Positions 52,527-62,539 of a DNA stretch of 64,000 bases are shown in pieces (position 1 is the stretch's first letter; each line of letters opens with the position of its first letter). The translations under genes and the position numbers were made by a program. The notes under the pieces are model-generated. The model did not search any database, was not told the DNA's origin, and saw nothing but the letters and a program-made list of their open reading frames with translations. This stretch comes from Edwardsiella tarda ATCC 15947 = NBRC 105688 (GTDB taxonomy: Bacteria; Pseudomonadota; Gammaproteobacteria; Enterobacterales; Enterobacteriaceae), in the NCBI RefSeq assembly GCF_003113495.2, contig NZ_CP084506.1, positions 682,001-746,000 of the forward strand, read 5' to 3'.

Positions 52527-54104
52527 ATGACGCAAAATATTCATCAAGACCGCATTCTGATCCTGGATTTCGGTTCACAGTACACCCAGTTGTTGGCCCG
52601 TCGCGTACGTGAAATCGGCGTTTACTGCGAGCTGTGGGCATGGGATGTCAGCGAAGCGCAGATCCGTGACTTCAACCCGAGCGGCATCATCCTTTCCGGC
52701 GGCCCGGAGAGCACGACGGAAAGCGGCAGCCCGCGCGCGCCGGAGTATGTCTTCCAGGCTGGCGTCCCGGTACTGGGCGTCTGTTACGGCATGCAGACCA
52801 TGGCCATGCAGATGGGCGGCCGAGTAGAAAGCTCTACCGAGCGTGAGTTCGGCTATGCCAAGGTAGAGATCACGTCGCCCAGCGCCTTGTTCGACGGCAT
52901 TCAGGATTCCCTCAGCGACGACGGCAAGGCCGTGCTGGATGTGTGGATGAGCCACGGTGACAAGGTGACCGCCATTCCGGCTGACTTCACCACCGTCGCC
53001 AGCACCGAGAGCTGCCCGTTTGCCATCATGGCAAACGAAGAGAAGCGTTTCTACGGCGTGCAGTTCCACCCTGAGGTGACTCACACCCATCAGGGCCAGC
53101 GTATGCTGCAACGCTTCGTCCTGGATATCTGCGGCTGTGCCGCACTGTGGACGCCGGCGACCATCATCGAAGACGCCGTGGCGCGCATGCGCGAGCAGAT
53201 CGGCGACGACGAGGTGATCCTCGGTCTGTCCGGTGGTGTCGACTCCTCCGTCACTGCGCTGCTGTTGCATCGCGCCATCGGCAAGCGCCTGACCTGTGTC
53301 TTCGTCGACAACGGCCTGCTGCGCCTGAATGAGGCCGAGCAGGTGATGGCGATGTTTGGCGACCAGTTCGGCCTGAACATCATCCATGTCAACGCCGAAG
53401 ATCGCTTCCTCGCCGCGCTGGCCGGCATCGCCGACCCGGAAGCCAAGCGTAAGACCATCGGTCGCGTGTTCATCGAGGTGTTTGATGAGGAGGCCGCCAA
53501 GCTGCCTCAGGTCAAGTGGCTGGCTCAGGGTACCATCTACCCGGACGTGATCGAATCCGCCGCCTCTGCTACTGGCAAGGCGCACGTGATCAAGTCACAC
53601 CATAACGTGGGTGGCCTGCCGGAAGAGATGAAGCTGGGTCTGGTCGAGCCGCTGAAAGAGCTGTTTAAGGATGAAGTGCGCAAGATCGGCCTGGAGCTGG
53701 GTCTGCCGCACGACATGCTGTACCGTCACCCGTTCCCGGGACCGGGTCTGGGCGTGCGCGTGCTGGGCGAAGTGAAGAAGTCCTACTGCGATCTGCTGCG
53801 CCGCGCCGACGCCATCTTCATCGAAGAGCTGCACAAGGCCGACCTGTATAACAAGGTCAGCCAGGCCTTCACCGTCTTCCTGCCGGTACGCTCCGTCGGC
53901 GTGATGGGCGATGGGCGTAAATATGACTGGGTCGTCTCGCTGCGTGCGGTAGAGACCATCGACTTCATGACCGCTCACTGGGCGCATCTGCCTTACGACT
54001 TCCTGGGCCGCGTCTCCAACCGCATCATCAACGAAGTCAACGGCATCTCTCGCGTGGTGTACGACATCTCCGGCAAGCCGCCGGCCACCATCGAGTGGGA
54101 ATGA
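52527..54104 (+). CDS. guaA: GMP synthase (glutamine-hydrolysing)
   Basis: GuaA converts XMP to GMP using glutamine and ATP. From the ATG at 52527 the product is 525 residues, as in E. coli; the frame is open 11 codons upstream. The amidotransferase triad is Cys86 in GVCYGMQ with His and Glu in QFHPEVTH. The ATP pyrophosphatase loop is LSGGVDSS, and the C-terminal dimer domain ends PPATIEWE. A terminator follows. Confidence 0.98.
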   Translation: MTQNIHQDRILILDFGSQYTQLLARRVREIGVYCELWAWDVSEAQIRDFNPSGIILSGGPESTTESGSPRAPEYVFQAGVPVLGVCYGMQTMAMQMGGRVESSTEREFGYAKVEITSPSALFDGIQDSLSDDGKAVLDVWMSHGDKVTAIPADFTTVASTESCPFAIMANEEKRFYGVQFHPEVTHTHQGQRMLQRFVLDICGCAALWTPATIIEDAVARMREQIGDDEVILGLSGGVDSSVTALLLHRAIGKRLTCVFVDNGLLRLNEAEQVMAMFGDQFGLNIIHVNAEDRFLAALAGIADPEAKRKTIGRVFIEVFDEEAAKLPQVKWLAQGTIYPDVIESAASATGKAHVIKSHHNVGGLPEEMKLGLVEPLKELFKDEVRKIGLELGLPHDMLYRHPFPGPGLGVRVLGEVKKSYCDLLRRADAIFIEELHKADLYNKVSQAFTVFLPVRSVGVMGDGRKYDWVVSLRAVETIDFMTAHWAHLPYDFLGRVSNRIINEVNGISRVVYDISGKPPATIEWE

Positions 54105-54151
54105 TTTCCCGCCTGGCGCTAGCCTGAACGGACAAGCCGTAAAACACCGCT

Positions 54152-54178
54152 AAGCCCGCATCACTGCGGGCTTTTTTG
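54152..54178 (+). terminator. Terminator of guaA
   Basis: AAGCCCGCA (54152-54160) pairs perfectly with TGCGGGCTT (54165-54173) around TCAC, followed by further Ts. Confidence 0.9.
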
Positions 54179-54287
54179 TTTTTGTCTCTGGCACTGTCTG
54201 GCCGCTGTTAGCAACGGGAGGCACGGTTTTTTCAATGGAATTTTTGATGGTACTCTCTGGTTTTGAATTCAGATTTGAAAAAATCAT

Positions 54288-54458
54288 GTGTCCTTCAGTT
54301 CGCTGCAAAAAGAGCGCATCAGAAAATGCGTTTATCAACCCTGGGAACTGGCTAGGGCGGATATCTTCGATTACATTGAAGCCTTCTACAACCGGGCCCG
54401 CCGCCGCCGCTACTTGGGCGGCATCACTCCAGAGGTCTTTGACCGGGTCTGTTCGTGA
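54288..54458 (+). pseudogene. IS3-family transposase, C-terminal remnant
   Basis: This frame encodes about 56 residues with the typical end of an IS3-family OrfB integrase: SLQKERIRK, then ARADIFDYIEAFYNRARRRRYLGGITPEVFDR, before a stop at 54456-54458. The frame is blocked by a stop at 54276-54278, and the DDE catalytic part is missing, so it is a dead fragment. A candidate right terminal repeat follows at 54469-54493. Confidence 0.75.
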
Positions 54459-54468
54459 GGATAGCGTT

Positions 54469-54493
54469 TGTCTATGGTTTCGGGGTCAGTCTA
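54469..54493 (+). repeat. Candidate right end of the IS3-family remnant
   Basis: TGTCTATGGTTTCGGGGTCAGTCTA reads on the other strand as TAGACTGACCCC...AGACA, which resembles IS2-group (IS3 family) terminal repeats. It lies 11 bp after the transposase stop, and IS630-like sequence begins directly after it. Confidence 0.5.
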
Positions 54494-54675
54494 TCTGCGC
54501 CGATTTTGGAGTTGAGATGGATATCGACTTCATCCTCATAAAAGAGCGGATGCTCGGCGCTGTATTCGTCTAGCGTTTTATGGATTGCGGCCATCTTTTC
54601 ATTTTTATGCGGGTCACCGATACGAAGGGCAGCTCTGCACCATACTAGTCCGGCTAAGGGTAACCTGCGACGCAC
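54472..54675 (-). pseudogene. IS630-family transposase fragment
   Basis: A 67-codon minus-strand frame contains RAALRIGDPHKNEKMAAIHK and YSAEHPLFYEDEVDIHLNSKIGAD. These are recognisable as the central part of an IS630-family DDE transposase, including the conserved DEVDIHLN. Similarity stops at about 54494, where the IS3-like end begins; the last codons (RLTPKP) come from that end. Both termini of the element are missing. Confidence 0.7.
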
Positions 54676-54802
54676 TGCCCTGGTATATCACTGATATTCG
54701 GTTATCTCATTGATTTTTATTGCCAGTGGCTTTGTACTCCAGCGTGAATGCTGTTTGTGGTCTTATGAGGCTGGATACGTCATGTCATGTGCTGGAGGAA
54801 AC

Positions 54803-56044
54803 ATGGGGGAGGGATTAGGGCGGGACTTCTGGTTCTACCGATGTGCTCAGATCGCGACGGCACTGGGTTACAGCGCATCGTCGATTGCGGTTGTCTGGTG
54901 GATTCTGGGTGAATACCAGAAGATGATCTATGTCTCATATCTTATCGTCCCGCCATTGATCGTTTCTGCGCTGGCTCAGCCACTGATTGCGCCTGCTGGC
55001 GATCGCTACAATAAGAAATTGTTGATCTTGTCCGGTCTTGCTCTCCAGTTTTTAAGCTATATCACCGTTGCTTTTGTTTTCATGTCTGGTGGAATGAAAT
55101 TGTCGCTGCTGGTTACACTTGAGCTCCTGTCTGCTTCAGGACGAATTTTGTTTAATGCAGGCTCAATCGGTATTCTTCCTCACCTTATCCCTGAAAACAG
55201 GATCATCGATGGCATGAATATTACCCACCGTGTTACCTCCACGATGTCCATTATTGGTGGCGTTTCCGGTGGTGCAATGGTGACTTTATTTGGGGTCGCT
55301 AATTCGTTTCTTTTTTTAGCATTCTGTATCAGTCTTGCCTGCGTATTCTGCATAAGCATGCGCTGTCATTCTCAGGATAGCCAGAGGGCGGGCCATCGAA
55401 CTCGATGGCTGGATGATGTCAGGGAGGGGTTTAACTACACAACGAATAATAAGGTGATTTCTGGATTTTTTATATACAGCCTTATTATTAGCCTTGCCTT
55501 GGCACCAATGATGGTAGCCTTTCCCTATGTTTTCAAAGAAATAAAAGGACTGTCTCCTTTCTATGTCGGATTGCTTGCGACCTGCATGGGGGCAGGGATG
55601 ATAACTGGATCGTTTATCTTCCCTCATTTACGCTCTCGATTTGATAATAAGTCTCTGGTTTATGTCTCTTCGTCACTCTTTTTTCTCTCTTTATTGCTGA
55701 TAAGTTTGTGTCATCATGTCATCGTACTTTTTATTGGGCAATTTATCATCGGGTTATCACGGAACTGGATTAACGTGGTGATCGACTCTCTGTTGCTGAT
55801 TAATCTACCTAAACATTTAAGGACACGTGTACTGTCGAACCTGTCATTTTTCGCCATGATCAATATGCCAGTGGCAATGCTGCTGTTTAGCTATCTGATG
55901 GATTTGCTAGGGGTATATAACATCTTCCTTATGCTGTCGGTATTATGCTTTATTGCGATGTTGGTCATTGTTTCTAACCGGGAAATCAGACGGTTTTTGT
56001 CCGCGGACCCCCAGGAGGCCGCAGAGATGCTGATGAGTAAATGA
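54803..56044 (+). CDS. MFS efflux-type permease, AT-rich accessory gene
   Basis: This is a major facilitator superfamily protein of the MFS_3 type, a group that includes EntS-like and macrolide-efflux-like exporters; the substrate is unknown. I chose the ATG at 54803, which has GGAGGAAAC directly upstream, giving 413 residues; ATG at 54782 is an alternative. About 12 hydrophobic helices are visible, and the loop 2-3 motif APAGDRYNKKLLILSG fits MFS motif A. Base composition is clearly more AT-rich than its neighbours, with codons such as ATA and AAT common. It sits between IS remnants and hemL in a gap absent from E. coli, so recent acquisition is likely. Confidence 0.8.
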   Translation: MGEGLGRDFWFYRCAQIATALGYSASSIAVVWWILGEYQKMIYVSYLIVPPLIVSALAQPLIAPAGDRYNKKLLILSGLALQFLSYITVAFVFMSGGMKLSLLVTLELLSASGRILFNAGSIGILPHLIPENRIIDGMNITHRVTSTMSIIGGVSGGAMVTLFGVANSFLFLAFCISLACVFCISMRCHSQDSQRAGHRTRWLDDVREGFNYTTNNKVISGFFIYSLIISLALAPMMVAFPYVFKEIKGLSPFYVGLLATCMGAGMITGSFIFPHLRSRFDNKSLVYVSSSLFFLSLLLISLCHHVIVLFIGQFIIGLSRNWINVVIDSLLLINLPKHLRTRVLSNLSFFAMINMPVAMLLFSYLMDLLGVYNIFLMLSVLCFIAMLVIVSNREIRRFLSADPQEAAEMLMSK

Positions 56045-56319
56045 TGGGGCTGAATGCACTCGACGAACAATGGCGCTTTTCGGCAGTAAGGTCGTACAGT
56101 ACTGTGCTCTGAATATAGGGGAAAATCCACGCACTAGCTAAGCTCCAGGCTACTTCCCAATAGGTTAGCCTGGTTACCTATCCATATGAGGCGGTTGCCG
56201 TACATCATCATGCCTAACCCGCGCGCCGCCGGCGGAGTACCCTGTGTGGGGATGGCTATGCGCTTGGCGGTTTCGCGTGGTCGCCCCGTTAACGCCCCCC
56301 GTAGGGGGCGAGGCGGAGG
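56045..56319. other. Non-coding gap between the MFS gene and hemL
   Basis: No gene is apparent. An inverted repeat CCAGGCTA (56145-56152) / TAGCCTGG (56166-56173) could end the MFS transcript. A GC-rich hairpin CGCCCCC (56293-56299) / GGGGGCG (56304-56310) lies just past the hemL stop and may be its terminator, though the T-run is weak. Confidence 0.45.
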
Positions 56320-57603
56320 TTACTTCATCTTAGCGAAGCTGCGGCGGGCGGCGTCGATGGTCTTCTGGATATCTTCCTGGCTATGGGCCAGGGACATGAA
56401 GCCCGCCTCAAAGGCGGACGGCGCCAGGTAGATGCCCTCTTCCAGCATCAGGTGGAAGAAGCGCTTGAAGCGCTCGGCGTCGCAGCGCAGCACGTCTTGG
56501 TAGCCGGTTACACTGGGCTGATCGGTGAAGAAGATGCCGAACATGCCACCGACATGGTTCACCACCAACGGAATGCCCTCCTCGCGCGCGGCGGCCAACA
56601 GGCCCGCGGCCAGGTTGTCGGTCAGCTCGCTCAGCTGCGGGTAGACGCCCGGCTGGTTGATCTCGTTCAGGCAGGCGTAGCCGGCGGCCATGGCGACTGG
56701 GTTACCGGACAGGGTACCGGCCTGGTAGATCGGGCCGGTCGGTGCCAGCGCTTCCATCACCTCACGGCGCCCGCCGAAGGCGCCTACCGGCATGCCGCCA
56801 CCGATGATCTTACCCAGGCAGGTCAGATCCGGGGTCACGTCGTAGTACTCCTGCGCGCCACCCAAAGCGACGCGGAAGCCGGTCATCACCTCGTCGATGA
56901 TCAATAGCGCGCCATACTGATCGCACAGTTCGCGTAAGCCTTGCAGGAAGCCCGGCTGAGGCGGAATGCAGTTCATGTTTCCGGCCACCGGTTCGACGAT
57001 GATACAGGCGATCTCCTGCGGATATTGGGCGAAGGCGGCGCGTACCGACGCCAGATCGTTGTACTGGCAGGTCAGGGTATGTTTGGCGAAGTCGGCCGGA
57101 ACGCCCGGCGAGTTCGGCTGACCGAGGGTCAGTGCGCCGGAACCGGCCTTGACCAGCAGGTGGTCGGCGTGGCCATGGTAGCAGCCTTCGAACTTGATGA
57201 TCTTATCGCGCCCGGTGAAGCCACGCGCCAGGCGGATGGCGCTCATGGTGGCTTCGGTACCGGAGTTCACCATGCGCACCATGTCCATGCTGTCGATCAG
57301 CGAAGTCACCAGTTCGGCCATGCGCACTTCCATCTCGGTCGGGGCACCAAAACTCAGCCCGTGTTCGACGGCGGCGATCACCGCGTCGCGGATCGCCGGA
57401 TGGTTGTGCCCCAAGATCATCGGTCCCCAGGAGCCTACGTAGTCGATGTAGGCCTTACCATCGGCATCATACAGGTAGGCGCCGTCGGCCCGTTCGATAA
57501 ACAGCGGCGTACCGCCAACGCCGGTGAAGGCGCGAACCGGGGAGTTCACTCCGCCGGGGATTAGCGTTTTGGCCTGCTCATACAGTCGTTCGGACTTATT
57601 CAT
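56320..57603 (-). CDS. hemL: Glutamate-1-semialdehyde 2,1-aminomutase
   Basis: HemL converts glutamate-1-semialdehyde to 5-aminolevulinate, the first dedicated tetrapyrrole precursor. The 427-residue product (E. coli 426) is a class III PLP aminotransferase. The PLP lysine lies in [17 protein letters not shown], and [10 protein letters not shown] precedes it. Haem made through it is needed for Hmp and the Nrf cytochromes encoded here. It is divergent from clcA. Confidence 0.97.
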   Translation of the reverse strand: MNKSERLYEQAKTLIPGGVNSPVRAFTGVGGTPLFIERADGAYLYDADGKAYIDYVGSWGPMILGHNHPAIRDAVIAAVEHGLSFGAPTEMEVRMAELVTSLIDSMDMVRMVNSGTEATMSAIRLARGFTGRDKIIKFEGCYHGHADHLLVKAGSGALTLGQPNSPGVPADFAKHTLTCQYNDLASVRAAFAQYPQEIACIIVEPVAGNMNCIPPQPGFLQGLRELCDQYGALLIIDEVMTGFRVALGGAQEYYDVTPDLTCLGKIIGGGMPVGAFGGRREVMEALAPTGPIYQAGTLSGNPVAMAAGYACLNEINQPGVYPQLSELTDNLAAGLLAAAREEGIPLVVNHVGGMFGIFFTDQPSVTGYQDVLRCDAERFKRFFHLMLEEGIYLAPSAFEAGFMSLAHSQEDIQKTIDAARRSFAKMK

Positions 57604-57832
57604 TCTCGGCTCCAGGCTGATAAAAAATAGAGAAATAACCCTATGCTATTCTAAAGAAGTCTGCCGCGAGATGAAATGCATCGTGATGCGCCATGGCATG
57701 GCGTGTCGATTTTGGCCGAGAGAAACATTGTCGAATAGTTTGCGGAGACGGCGCCCTTCAGAGAGAGTAAAATGCTCAACCTATTTGTACTATTTATCTA
57801 TTCCTTGACCAACTTCACTGACTGAATTAACT

Positions 57833-59257
57833 ATGACTACGCAACAAGACTCGATCTCTCAGCCGACGACGCCCCATCTACGGCGCAGTAACGTGCTGAG
57901 ACGCGTAATACACCGGGATAAGACACCGCTCGCCACCTTGGTGCTGGCGGCGATCGTCGGAACCTTGGCCGGGCTGATGGGCGTCGCCTTTGAGCGCAGC
58001 GTGGACTGGGTGCAGCAACAGCGCCTGGCCAGTCTGGCCGAAGTCGCCAACTACTGGTATATCGTCTGGCCGGCGGCGATCTTGGGATCGGCGGTGTTGG
58101 CGATGTTTGGCTACTATCTGGTGCGCCGTTTCGCGCCAGAGGCGGGGGGCTCGGGGATCCCGGAGATCGAGGGGGCATTGGAAGATCTGCGCCCGGCGCG
58201 CTGGTGGCGCGTGATCCCGGTGAAGTTCCTCGGTGGCATGGGCACCCTCGGTGCCGGGATGGTATTGGGGCGTGAGGGGCCGACGGTGCAGATGGGCGGT
58301 AACCTCGGACAGATGGTGTATGACCTGTTCCGCCTGCCTAAGCGCGACAACGAGACGCGCCATACCCTGTTGGCTACCGGTGCGGCGGCGGGTCTGACCG
58401 CGGCGTTTAACGCCCCGCTGGCTGGTATCCTGTTTATCATCGAAGAGATGCGCCCGCAGTTCCACTATAGCCTAGTGTCGATCAAGGCGGTGTTTATCGG
58501 CGTGATCATGTCGTGCGTGGTGTTCCGCTTCTTCAATGGCGAACACTCGGTGATCGAGGTGGGGCGTCTGGGCGTGGCGGAGATCAACACCCTGTGGCTC
58601 TACCTGGTGTTGGGCATGGTGTTCGGCATCGTCGGCGTGCTGTTTAACCAAGGGGTCTTTCGCACCCAGGATATGTTCATGCGGATGCATGGCGGTGACT
58701 GGCGTAAGCTGATGTGGATCGGCGCGGCGCTGGGCGGCCTGTGCGGCGCGTTGGGACTGATCCAGCAAGAGGCGGCCGGCGGCGGCTTCGCCCTGATCCC
58801 CATCGCCGCGGAGGGGAACTACACCGTTGGCATGCTGCTGTTTATCTTTATCGCCCGAGTGGTGACCACGCTGCTGTGCTTCAGCTCTGGTGCGCCGGGC
58901 GGTATCTTCGCCCCGATGCTGGCGCTCGGTACGCTGCTCGGGGCCGCCTTCGGTATGGCGGCGGCCTATCTGTTTCCCCATTACGGCATCGATCCGGGCA
59001 CTTTCGCCATCGCCGGCATGGGGGCACTGTTCGCCGCCACGGTGCGTGCGCCGTTGACCGGTATCGTGTTGGTGCTGGAGATGACCGATAACTATCAGCT
59101 TATTTTGCCGATGATCATTACCTGTCTTGGCGCTACACTACTGGCGCAGTTTTTGGGCGGCAAACCGTTGTACTCCCGTATCTTGGAGCGGACGTTACAC
59201 CGCCAGATGCAGGAGCAGCAGGACGCACAGAAACGGGCGGAGCAGAGTGGGCAATAA
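57833..59257 (+). CDS. clcA: H+/Cl- exchange transporter ClcA
   Basis: ClcA exchanges two chloride ions for one proton and supports extreme acid resistance in E. coli. The 474-residue membrane protein has GSGIPE, the GREGP motif with gating Glu148, and the second conserved glutamate in [11 protein letters not shown] (Glu203 region). [14 protein letters not shown] forms part of the chloride path. The ribosome site is weak. It precedes erpA, as in E. coli. Confidence 0.96.
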   Translation: MTTQQDSISQPTTPHLRRSNVLRRVIHRDKTPLATLVLAAIVGTLAGLMGVAFERSVDWVQQQRLASLAEVANYWYIVWPAAILGSAVLAMFGYYLVRRFAPEAGGSGIPEIEGALEDLRPARWWRVIPVKFLGGMGTLGAGMVLGREGPTVQMGGNLGQMVYDLFRLPKRDNETRHTLLATGAAAGLTAAFNAPLAGILFIIEEMRPQFHYSLVSIKAVFIGVIMSCVVFRFFNGEHSVIEVGRLGVAEINTLWLYLVLGMVFGIVGVLFNQGVFRTQDMFMRMHGGDWRKLMWIGAALGGLCGALGLIQQEAAGGGFALIPIAAEGNYTVGMLLFIFIARVVTTLLCFSSGAPGGIFAPMLALGTLLGAAFGMAAAYLFPHYGIDPGTFAIAGMGALFAATVRAPLTGIVLVLEMTDNYQLILPMIITCLGATLLAQFLGGKPLYSRILERTLHRQMQEQQDAQKRAEQSGQ

Positions 59258-59363
59258 GCGCACAATACTTGAATGGATTAGTCGGGTATCGGATAATCGC
59301 CCGATGAGTCAGTATGCCCGACGCCAAGCGGCATTCTGATATGTACACTGGCTGGAGCAATCA

Positions 59364-59708
59364 ATGAGTGACGAAATGGCAGTGCCGCTGCAATTTACCG
59401 ATGCGGCGGCAAACAAGGTGAAATCGCTGGTCGCGGATGAGGATAACCCGAACCTGAAGCTGCGTGTGTACATTACCGGCGGCGGTTGTAGCGGCTTTCA
59501 GTACGGTTTTACCTTTGACGATAAGATCAATGATGGCGACATGACCATCGAAAACCAGGGGGTTGCGCTGGTGGTCGATGCGATGAGTCTGCAATACCTG
59601 GTCGGCGGCTCGGTGGACTATACCGAGGGGCTGGAAGGGTCACGCTTCATCGTGAATAACCCGAACGCCAAGACCACCTGTGGTTGTGGATCGTCGTTCA
59701 GCATCTGA
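59364..59708 (+). CDS. erpA: Iron-sulfur insertion protein ErpA
   Basis: ErpA is an essential A-type carrier that delivers Fe-S clusters to targets such as IspG and IspH in E. coli. The 114-residue length equals E. coli. Cluster ligands are Cys42 in GGCSGF and Cys106 and Cys108 in TTCGCGSSF. It is a paralogue of IscA (25559-25882). A terminator follows at 59731-59767. Confidence 0.97.
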   Translation: MSDEMAVPLQFTDAAANKVKSLVADEDNPNLKLRVYITGGGCSGFQYGFTFDDKINDGDMTIENQGVALVVDAMSLQYLVGGSVDYTEGLEGSRFIVNNPNAKTTCGCGSSFSI

Positions 59709-59730
59709 ATCATTGGGTTAACGGCAAATA

Positions 59731-59767
59731 AAAATGGCGCCTCCCTCGGAGCGCGCCATTTTTTTAT
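59731..59767 (+). terminator. Terminator of erpA
   Basis: ATGGCGC (59735-59741) pairs with GCGCCAT (59754-59760), extended by A-run and T-run arms. Confidence 0.85.
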
Positions 59768-59866
59768 GCGTATCACCGCGTGTGCCCGTGGCGGTAGCGT
59801 GTATCCTGCATGCACGTCAGGTGCCTGGCGTCTGCCTATTCGTGCCTGCGGTAGAGAAAGCGGGCA

Positions 59867-60478
59867 TCAGTCGAGGCTAAACGTGGGGAGTTTCAGGTGC
59901 CAGCGGATGGCGGCCAGACGGATCCCCAGGGTGATGATCATGCCTAACATCATCGCTTGTTGCAGCGGCATCGCGAAGATCACGTAACCGGTCACATGAA
60001 CGATACCGCCGATGATACAGGCGGTGGCGTAGATTTCGGTGCGCAGGATCATCGGGATTTCTCGTGCCAGTACATCGCGGATGATGCCGCCACCGACGCC
60101 GGTGATCACCCCCATACAGACGGCAATCATCGGCCCCGCGCCAGCGGCGAAGGCCTTATTGACACCGATGCCGACGAAGACCGCCAGGCCGACGGCATCC
60201 AGCACCGGCAGGACCCAGCCCGGTAGGCGGCGGGGCTGGCGTATTAAGACGATGGTTAACAGGCAGGTGACCATCGCCACCACCAGATCCGTCGGATCAC
60301 GAACCCAAAACGCGGGGCCATTATCCAGCGCCATGTCACGAATGGTACCGCCCCCCACGGCGGTCACGACCCCCAGCACCAAGACACCGAAGGGGTCCAT
60401 ACGCAACTTCCCCGCCAGCAGGACGCCGGAGATGGCAAAGACGGCGGTACCCAAAATATCCAACCAATAAACCAGCAT
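59867..60478 (-). CDS. yadS: TRIC-like channel protein YadS (UPF0126)
   Basis: YadS is a small inner-membrane protein of the UPF0126/TRIC family; E. coli YadS has been linked to glycine uptake, but the role here is inferred. The 203-residue product is an internal duplication, with the motif GGGTIRDMAL in the first half and GGGIIRDVLA in the second, and about seven hydrophobic helices. It lies between erpA and btuF, as in E. coli. Confidence 0.9.
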   Translation of the reverse strand: MLVYWLDILGTAVFAISGVLLAGKLRMDPFGVLVLGVVTAVGGGTIRDMALDNGPAFWVRDPTDLVVAMVTCLLTIVLIRQPRRLPGWVLPVLDAVGLAVFVGIGVNKAFAAGAGPMIAVCMGVITGVGGGIIRDVLAREIPMILRTEIYATACIIGGIVHVTGYVIFAMPLQQAMMLGMIITLGIRLAAIRWHLKLPTFSLD

Positions 60479-60767
60479 AACCTTTACCTCGTTAATGCCG
60501 CCGACCCCCGGCAGAATTGCTTATGTCGATAATGATTTGTGATCTTATTGTTTTTGTTAGGAATCACCTTCCAGAGGCGGCGCATAAGATAGCGTGAAAA
60601 TCGTGGCGTTGCTATGTCGACGAGGCGAGTGGTCGCGGGCTTTTCGCTATTCTGTGCGGTGGCTCGCACCGATGGCCGATCCCACCGAATCTGGCGGCCT
60701 TTTGTCTGACAAGGGGAGGTGGGCGGAGGGGGGAAAATGGGGCGCGCGGTGGCGCGCCCCGAGGCAC

Positions 60768-61634
60768 TCAAGTGGCGGGGTGCGCGCGGGATAAGGCCTG
60801 TAACTGGCTGCAGAGCGACTCGGCAGCCAGCAGGATGCGTGGCCCGCTGCGATTGAGCCAGTCGCGCTCGACGGCGATCACCGGCACCGTCAGTTGCGGG
60901 CGCCAGAAGTCGGCGACGCTGGCTGCCTGCTTGGCGTCGCCGCCGATGACGATCGCCTGGGGATGGCGCGCGATCACCTGTTCACGACTCACCTGTGGCC
61001 AGGGTACCGGGCTCTGGGCGAAGATATTCTGCGCGCCACACAGCGCCAGCAGATCGCTTTGTAACGTCTGGCCGGAGGTGGAGAACAGGGGTTGGCTGCC
61101 AAACTGCATCATCACCCGCAATGGCGCCCCTTGCGCATAGCGCTGGCGCAGCTCAGCCAAACGCTGGCGAAACGCGTTCGCGGCGCGGTGCGCCTGCTCC
61201 GGGTGGGGGCTGTAGGCGGCGAGCCGGTCGAGATCGTCGGCGATCTGCTCGACCCGCTGCGGATCGGCGTAGAAGATCGGAATGCCGAAGGAGGCGAGTT
61301 GATCGATCGCCCGGCGCGGGTTACCGCCATGCCAGGCTAGGATCAGATCGGGCTTCAATGCCAGGATCCGCTCCAGATTGATCCCGTTCCATGACGCCAC
61401 CTTCTCCAACTTGGCGGCGGCCGGGGGATAATCGGAATAGGCGCTGACGGCCACCATGCGATCGCCCAGTCCGGCGGCATAGGCCAGCTCGGTGGTATGC
61501 GGCGAGAGGCTGATGACCCGCAGCGCCGCCGCCTGCAGCGGAGCGCACAGACTGGCGCCGAGCAGCAGGGCGGCCAGGGCGATGGCACCTTGTCTGCGTC
61601 TGCCGCGACGGCCTAGCCGGCGTAGGGCGAACAT
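60768..61634 (-). CDS. btuF: Vitamin B12 periplasmic binding protein BtuF
   Basis: BtuF captures cobalamin in the periplasm and hands it to the BtuCD ABC importer, encoded elsewhere. The 288-residue product has a signal peptide with an unusually arginine-rich start (eight Arg in the first 14 residues), cleaved near LQA-AAL. The class III binding-protein fold is seen in [17 protein letters not shown] and [13 protein letters not shown]. It starts 3 bp after the mtnN stop and is probably co-transcribed. Confidence 0.95.
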   Translation of the reverse strand: MFALRRLGRRGRRRQGAIALAALLLGASLCAPLQAAALRVISLSPHTTELAYAAGLGDRMVAVSAYSDYPPAAAKLEKVASWNGINLERILALKPDLILAWHGGNPRRAIDQLASFGIPIFYADPQRVEQIADDLDRLAAYSPHPEQAHRAANAFRQRLAELRQRYAQGAPLRVMMQFGSQPLFSTSGQTLQSDLLALCGAQNIFAQSPVPWPQVSREQVIARHPQAIVIGGDAKQAASVADFWRPQLTVPVIAVERDWLNRSGPRILLAAESLCSQLQALSRAHPAT

Positions 61635-61637
61635 GGC

Positions 61638-62336
61638 TTACTGCTGGGCCAGTTCGCGCAGCATCGCTTCCACCATCAGGGTGGACTGCTCGGCGGCGAC
61701 TTTGAGGAACTCATCGAAGCTGAGGTGTGAGACGTGATCGGCCACATCGGAGATGGCGCGAACGACCACGAAGGGGGTGGCGAAGGCATGGCAGACGTGG
61801 CCGATGGCGGCGGCTTCCATCTCGACGGCCGCCACCTGTGGGAAGGTGTGACGGATGCGGGCCAGCGGCTCGGCGCCGTTGATGAAGGCGTCGCCGCTAC
61901 AGATCAAGCCGCGTACCGCGTTCAGTTGCAATGCACCGATGCAGCGTTCAGCCAGGGCGATCAGTGCCGCATCGGCGCTGAAGGCCGCCGGGCAACCCGC
62001 CATCTGACCCGGTTGGTAGCCAAAGGCGGTGACGTCGGCGTCGTGGTAACGGACTTCATCGGAGACCACGATGTCGCCGACGCGTAGGGTGCTGGCCAGG
62101 CCACCGGCGGAGCCGGTGTTGATCACCAGGTCAGGCTGGCAGTGATCCAGCAACAGGGTCGTGCCCATCGCGGCTGCGACCTTGCCGATGCCGGACTTCA
62201 ACAGCGCCACCTCGACACCGTGCAGGCGGCCGGTGTAGATCTCGCAGCCGGCCAGGGTGAGGGTCTGGCAGTTTTCGATGCGTTCGCGCAGCAGGGTGAC
62301 TTCCTGCTCCATAGCGCCAATGATGCCTACTTTCAT
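61638..62336 (-). CDS. mtnN: 5'-methylthioadenosine/S-adenosylhomocysteine nucleosidase
   Basis: MtnN (Pfs) cleaves MTA and SAH, recycling methyl-donor by-products and providing the S-ribosylhomocysteine precursor for AI-2. The 232-residue length equals E. coli. Glu12 in GAMEQEV and the aspartate in RAISDVAD (about 197) are the catalytic pair, and [12 protein letters not shown] binds ribose. It is divergent from dgt and forms an operon with btuF. Confidence 0.97.
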   Translation of the reverse strand: MKVGIIGAMEQEVTLLRERIENCQTLTLAGCEIYTGRLHGVEVALLKSGIGKVAAAMGTTLLLDHCQPDLVINTGSAGGLASTLRVGDIVVSDEVRYHDADVTAFGYQPGQMAGCPAAFSADAALIALAERCIGALQLNAVRGLICSGDAFINGAEPLARIRHTFPQVAAVEMEAAAIGHVCHAFATPFVVVRAISDVADHVSHLSFDEFLKVAAEQSTLMVEAMLRELAQQ

Positions 62337-62490
62337 ATCAATACCTATCTTGGATGGAAAAACGAGGGATCGTCTCGGCAGTCTACCATAGCCGCGTGGC
62401 GGCTGCTGAGGCGCGCGGCGCGGCAGGATATCCCCGAGGCTGGGGGTGGGGCGGCAAGATGGGTAAATATCTGTTAGGCTGTGAAAAAAC

Positions 62491-62509
62491 GGTGACGCGT
62501 CGCGTCACC
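62491..62509. repeat. Inverted repeat upstream of dgt
   Basis: GGTGACGC (62491-62498) and GCGTCACC (62502-62509) are exact reverse complements separated by 3 bp. They lie 31 bp before the dgt start, either as an operator or as a leader hairpin. Confidence 0.5.
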
Positions 62510-62539
62510 TGCCGCGCCCACGATGATAGGAGGTTAGCC

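Noticed and set aside
54150..54338. Minus-strand 62-codon frame next to guaA
   Set aside because: Its C-terminus is encoded by the guaA terminator and its N-terminus by the IS3 remnant. The middle has a plausible codon pattern but no family I recognise, so I did not call it.
54235..54573. Plus-strand 112-codon frame spanning both IS remnants
   Set aside because: It is out of frame with the IS3 integrase tail and crosses the junction between two elements.
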